This document shows, one piece after another, positions 20,800 to 22,853 of a DNA stretch of 22,853 nt; positions within the stretch are counted from its first letter, which is position 1, and each line of letters opens with the position of its first letter. The notes beneath the pieces are model-generated. The model was not told where the DNA came from. It saw nothing but the letters and a program-made list of their open reading frames with translations, and did no database searches. The position numbers were made by a program, and so were the translations under genes. The stretch comes from a virus. The stretch lies in the IMG/VR virus record IMGVR_UViG_3300048061_000004, positions 1 through 22,853 of that record. One strand, given 5' to 3'.

Positions 20800-22853
20800 A
20801 TGGCAAACAGTTTTGTAAGATACACTGGTAACGGTAGTACAACAGCGTATTCTATACCTTTTAGTTATAGAAGTACAGCAGACTTGGCAATTACCCTAGC
20901 AGGTGTAGCTTCAACAGCTTTTACATTAAATGCCGCAGGAACAACACTTACATTTAACACTGCTCCTGCAAATGCAGTAGCCATTGAGATTAGACGTAGA
21001 ACCTCACAAGGTACTAAATTAGTAGATTATGCTTCTGGTTCTGTACTTACAGAGAATGATTTAGATACAGATTCAGACCAAGCGTTCTTTATGGGTCAAG
21101 AAGCCATTGATGATGCTAATGATGTTATTAAAGTATCAAGTACAGATTTTCAATGGGACGCACAAAACAAAAGACTTACAAATGTGGCAGACCCTACGGC
21201 GGCACAACATGCGGCAACTAAGAATTATTTAGAAAACACGTGGTTATCAGCGTCAGATAAGACTACTCTTAACAATGTTAATAGCAATATATCAGCGATT
21301 AATACTGTTAATAGTAACATGTCAGCTATTACTACAACCAATTCTAACGCTACAAACATTAATACAGTAGCAACTAACATTGCTTCAGTAAACACAGTAG
21401 CAACAGATATTACAAAGGTTATAGCAGTAGCTAATGATTTAGCAGAAGCAGTTTCAGAAGTAGAGACTGTAGCTGATGATTTAAACGAAGCAACATCTGA
21501 GATAGATACAGTTGCTACAAACATAGCTAATGTTAATACAGTAGGTACTGGCATTGCTAACGTAAATACAGTAGCAGGTATATCAGCTAACGTAACTACA
21601 GTTGCAGGTATTCACGCAAATGTTACTTCAGTAGCAGGTATAAGTTCAGCAGTATCAGCAGTAAACAGTAATGCGACTAATATTAATGCTGTAAATTCTA
21701 ACAGTTCAAATATTAATACAGTTGCAGGTTTGTCTTCAGCAATATCAACTGTAAATTCTAATTCTAGCAACATCAATACTGTTGCAGGAAACAATACAAA
21801 CATTAACACAGTAGCAGGAGCAAATTCTAATATTACAGCAGTAGCAGGTGGTATTACAAATATTAATACTGTAGCTACAAACTTAGCGGCAGTAAATAAT
21901 TTTGCTGACGTATACAGAATTTCAAGTTCAGCACCTACAAGTTCACTAACTTTAGGAGATTTATATTTTGATACAAGTGCAAACGAATTAAAAGTATACA
22001 AATCGTCAGGTTGGGCGGCGGCAGGTTCTACAGTTAACGGAACAAGCAACAGGTTTGAATATACTGCAACAGCAAACCAAACAACATTTACAGGTTCAGA
22101 TTCAAATTCAAAAACTTTGGCGTATGACGCAGGGTTTATAGATGTATATTTAAACGGAGTTAAACTTGCAAATGCAGATTTTACTGCAACTTCAGGTACT
22201 AGCGTTGTATTAGGTACAGGTGCTTCAGCAAACGATATTTTAATGATTGTGGCTTATGGAACATTCCAATTAGCTAACATATCAATTAATGATTTAACAA
22301 ATACACCTGCAAGTATTGGCACAGCAGGACAGGCTTTAGTTGTAAATTCAGCAGGAAATGCTTTAGAATACGCAAATGCTTCTTCAGCAGAAGTTTATGG
22401 TTTTAATAAATATTACAATCCATCTACTTTAGTAAAAACAGTTACAGTTTCTTCAGTTGGTGGTTCTAACAAATATTTTATAGATGGTGTTCAACAAGAT
22501 ACTTTAGATTTATACGAAGGAAATACTTATGTATTTAATTATCCTTCAGCACACCCATTTAAGTTTTCAACAACATCAAATGGAACACACGCAAGTGGTT
22601 CAGAATACACAACAGGTGTAACTCACAATAGTTCAACACAAGTAACAATCGTTGTAGCTAGTGGAGCTCCAACACTTTATTATTATTGTAGTTCACATTC
22701 AGCAATGGGTGGAACAGCAAATACACCAACACCTGCAAATAATGCAGTTCAATATATTACGACCAATCAAGGTCAAGATAACATCACCGAAAGTCAATAT
22801 GCCAACTTTGATGATGTTCTATTTAGTGCTTCAGGCTTTGTCTTTAGCATTAA
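20800..22853 (+). CDS. Tail fibre protein, T7 gp17-like N-terminus, truncated by the window end
   Basis: Receptor-binding fibre; 684 residues are visible and the frame is still open at the last base. Residues 1-150 (MANSFVRYTGNGSTTAYSIP, then IRRRTSQGTKLVDYASGSVLTE, ENDLDTDSDQAFFMGQEA and a FQWDAQNKRLTNVADP segment) match the T7 fibre N-terminal domain that attaches to the tail. Residues 158-365 are twenty decapeptide units. Residues 385-405 contain a GDLYFDTSANELKVYKSSGW collar-like motif common in phage fibres. Residues 419-490 (TTFTGSD, DVYLNGVKLANADFTATSG) form a beta domain similar in outline to the N-terminal one. Residues 547-640 look like a cupredoxin. AAGGA at 20790 sets the start. 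Adhesion tip and stop lie outside the window. Confidence 0.92.
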   Translation, partial: MANSFVRYTGNGSTTAYSIPFSYRSTADLAITLAGVASTAFTLNAAGTTLTFNTAPANAVAIEIRRRTSQGTKLVDYASGSVLTENDLDTDSDQAFFMGQEAIDDANDVIKVSSTDFQWDAQNKRLTNVADPTAAQHAATKNYLENTWLSASDKTTLNNVNSNISAINTVNSNMSAITTTNSNATNINTVATNIASVNTVATDITKVIAVANDLAEAVSEVETVADDLNEATSEIDTVATNIANVNTVGTGIANVNTVAGISANVTTVAGIHANVTSVAGISSAVSAVNSNATNINAVNSNSSNINTVAGLSSAISTVNSNSSNINTVAGNNTNINTVAGANSNITAVAGGITNINTVATNLAAVNNFADVYRISSSAPTSSLTLGDLYFDTSANELKVYKSSGWAAAGSTVNGTSNRFEYTATANQTTFTGSDSNSKTLAYDAGFIDVYLNGVKLANADFTATSGTSVVLGTGASANDILMIVAYGTFQLANISINDLTNTPASIGTAGQALVVNSAGNALEYANASSAEVYGFNKYYNPSTLVKTVTVSSVGGSNKYFIDGVQQDTLDLYEGNTYVFNYPSAHPFKFSTTSNGTHASGSEYTTGVTHNSSTQVTIVVASGAPTLYYYCSSHSAMGGTANTPTPANNAVQYITTNQGQDNITESQYANFDDVLFSASGFVFSI
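21271..21894 (+). repeat. Twenty-unit decapeptide (30-nt) repeat in the tail fibre shaft
   Basis: In-frame units of ten residues with consensus NTVAG-x3-N-I/V, for example NTVNSNMSAI, NTVATDITKV, NTVGTGIANV, NTVAGISANV, TTVAGIHANV, NAVNSNSSNI, NTVAGNNTNI and NTVATNLAAV. Two four-residue inserts (VSEV at 21451-21462, TSEI at 21493-21504) interrupt the phase around the more acidic units 6-8. Hydrophobic residues recur at unit positions 3 and 10. DNA identity between units is moderate, so this is an old, diverged array rather than a recent expansion. Confidence 0.85.
22438..22719 (+). other. Cupredoxin-like (plastocyanin-like) domain within the tail fibre
   Basis: Fibre residues about 547-640. 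A beta-rich segment with YEGNTYVFNYPSAHPFKFS (His585), then EYTTGVTHNSSTQVTIVV, then APTLYYYCSSHSAMGG with Cys630, His633 and Met636. His followed about 45 residues later by Cys-x2-His-x2-Met at the end of a Tyr-rich strand is the arrangement of type 1 copper proteins, though plastocyanin itself has four residues between His and Met. The fold call is moderate; copper binding is inference. Confidence 0.6.

Noticed and set aside
21271-21894. CRISPR-like periodic repeat
   Set aside because: The 30-nt periodicity is in frame, diverged and protein-coding, without constant repeats and unique spacers.
21225-22049. Long reverse-strand open frames across the fibre repeat
   Set aside because: They are antisense shadows of the repetitive shaft, giving low-complexity Val/Ala/Leu/Thr protein, with no ribosome site and opposite to all other genes.
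1-22853. tRNA genes, integrase or attachment site, insertion sequences
   Set aside because: No cloverleaf-like sequence, recombinase frame or flanking inverted repeats were seen; almost all of the window is protein-coding.
1-22853. Avoidance of GANTC (CcrM site)
   Set aside because: GATTC and GAGTC occur repeatedly, so there is no avoidance of this site.

Overview
The window is a continuous piece of a tailed-phage genome of the T7-like (Autographiviridae-type podovirus) plan. It is very AT-rich, every gene lies on the + strand, and spacing is tight, with many TAATG and ATGA stop/start overlaps. Gene order and protein families (T7-like DNA polymerase, exonuclease, connector, scaffold, capsid, two tubular tail proteins, three internal virion proteins, fibre) leave little doubt about the phage type. 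The AT-richness, marine-type small proteins, phage-encoded ribonucleotide reductase and SpeD-like protein suggest a marine host such as SAR11 (pelagiphage-like). That host call is inference; nothing in the window names the host, and no photosynthesis gene is present.

Layout. Positions 1-5766 are the DNA and nucleotide metabolism module: 3' part of a family A DNA polymerase, a small possible PD-(D/E)XK nuclease, a T7 gp6-like exonuclease, a DUF3310 protein, a divergent S-adenosylmethionine decarboxylase-like protein, and class I ribonucleotide reductase (nrdA and nrdB) separated by two small overlapping genes, one with a membrane segment. Positions 5790-11066 are the head module: two small proteins, portal, scaffold, a small unknown, three tiny basic proteins, a 143-nt structured leader, major capsid, a terminator, and tail tubular protein A. 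Positions 11066-20758 encode tail tubular protein B and the internal/ejected proteins gp13-gp16. Position 20800 to the end is a tail fibre gene cut by the window edge; it holds a 20-unit decapeptide repeat and a cupredoxin-like domain.

How it works together: nucleotide recycling and supply (exonuclease, NrdAB) feed the phage polymerase. The structural block then builds a short-tailed virion whose gp14-16 proteins would be ejected to make a DNA channel.

Signals beyond gene calls: (1) GCAGC and GCTGC are absent from the whole window on manual reading, and every Ala-Ala junction I found (38) uses GCG or GCC as first codon in an otherwise GCA/GCT-preferring sequence. (2) GATC is absent, and Asp before a C-initial codon is written GAC. 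(3) A 26-nt motif occurs three times, upstream of the head module, upstream of the small basic proteins/capsid, and upstream of the fibre gene, matching where T7 places late promoters. All counts were made by eye and should be recomputed.
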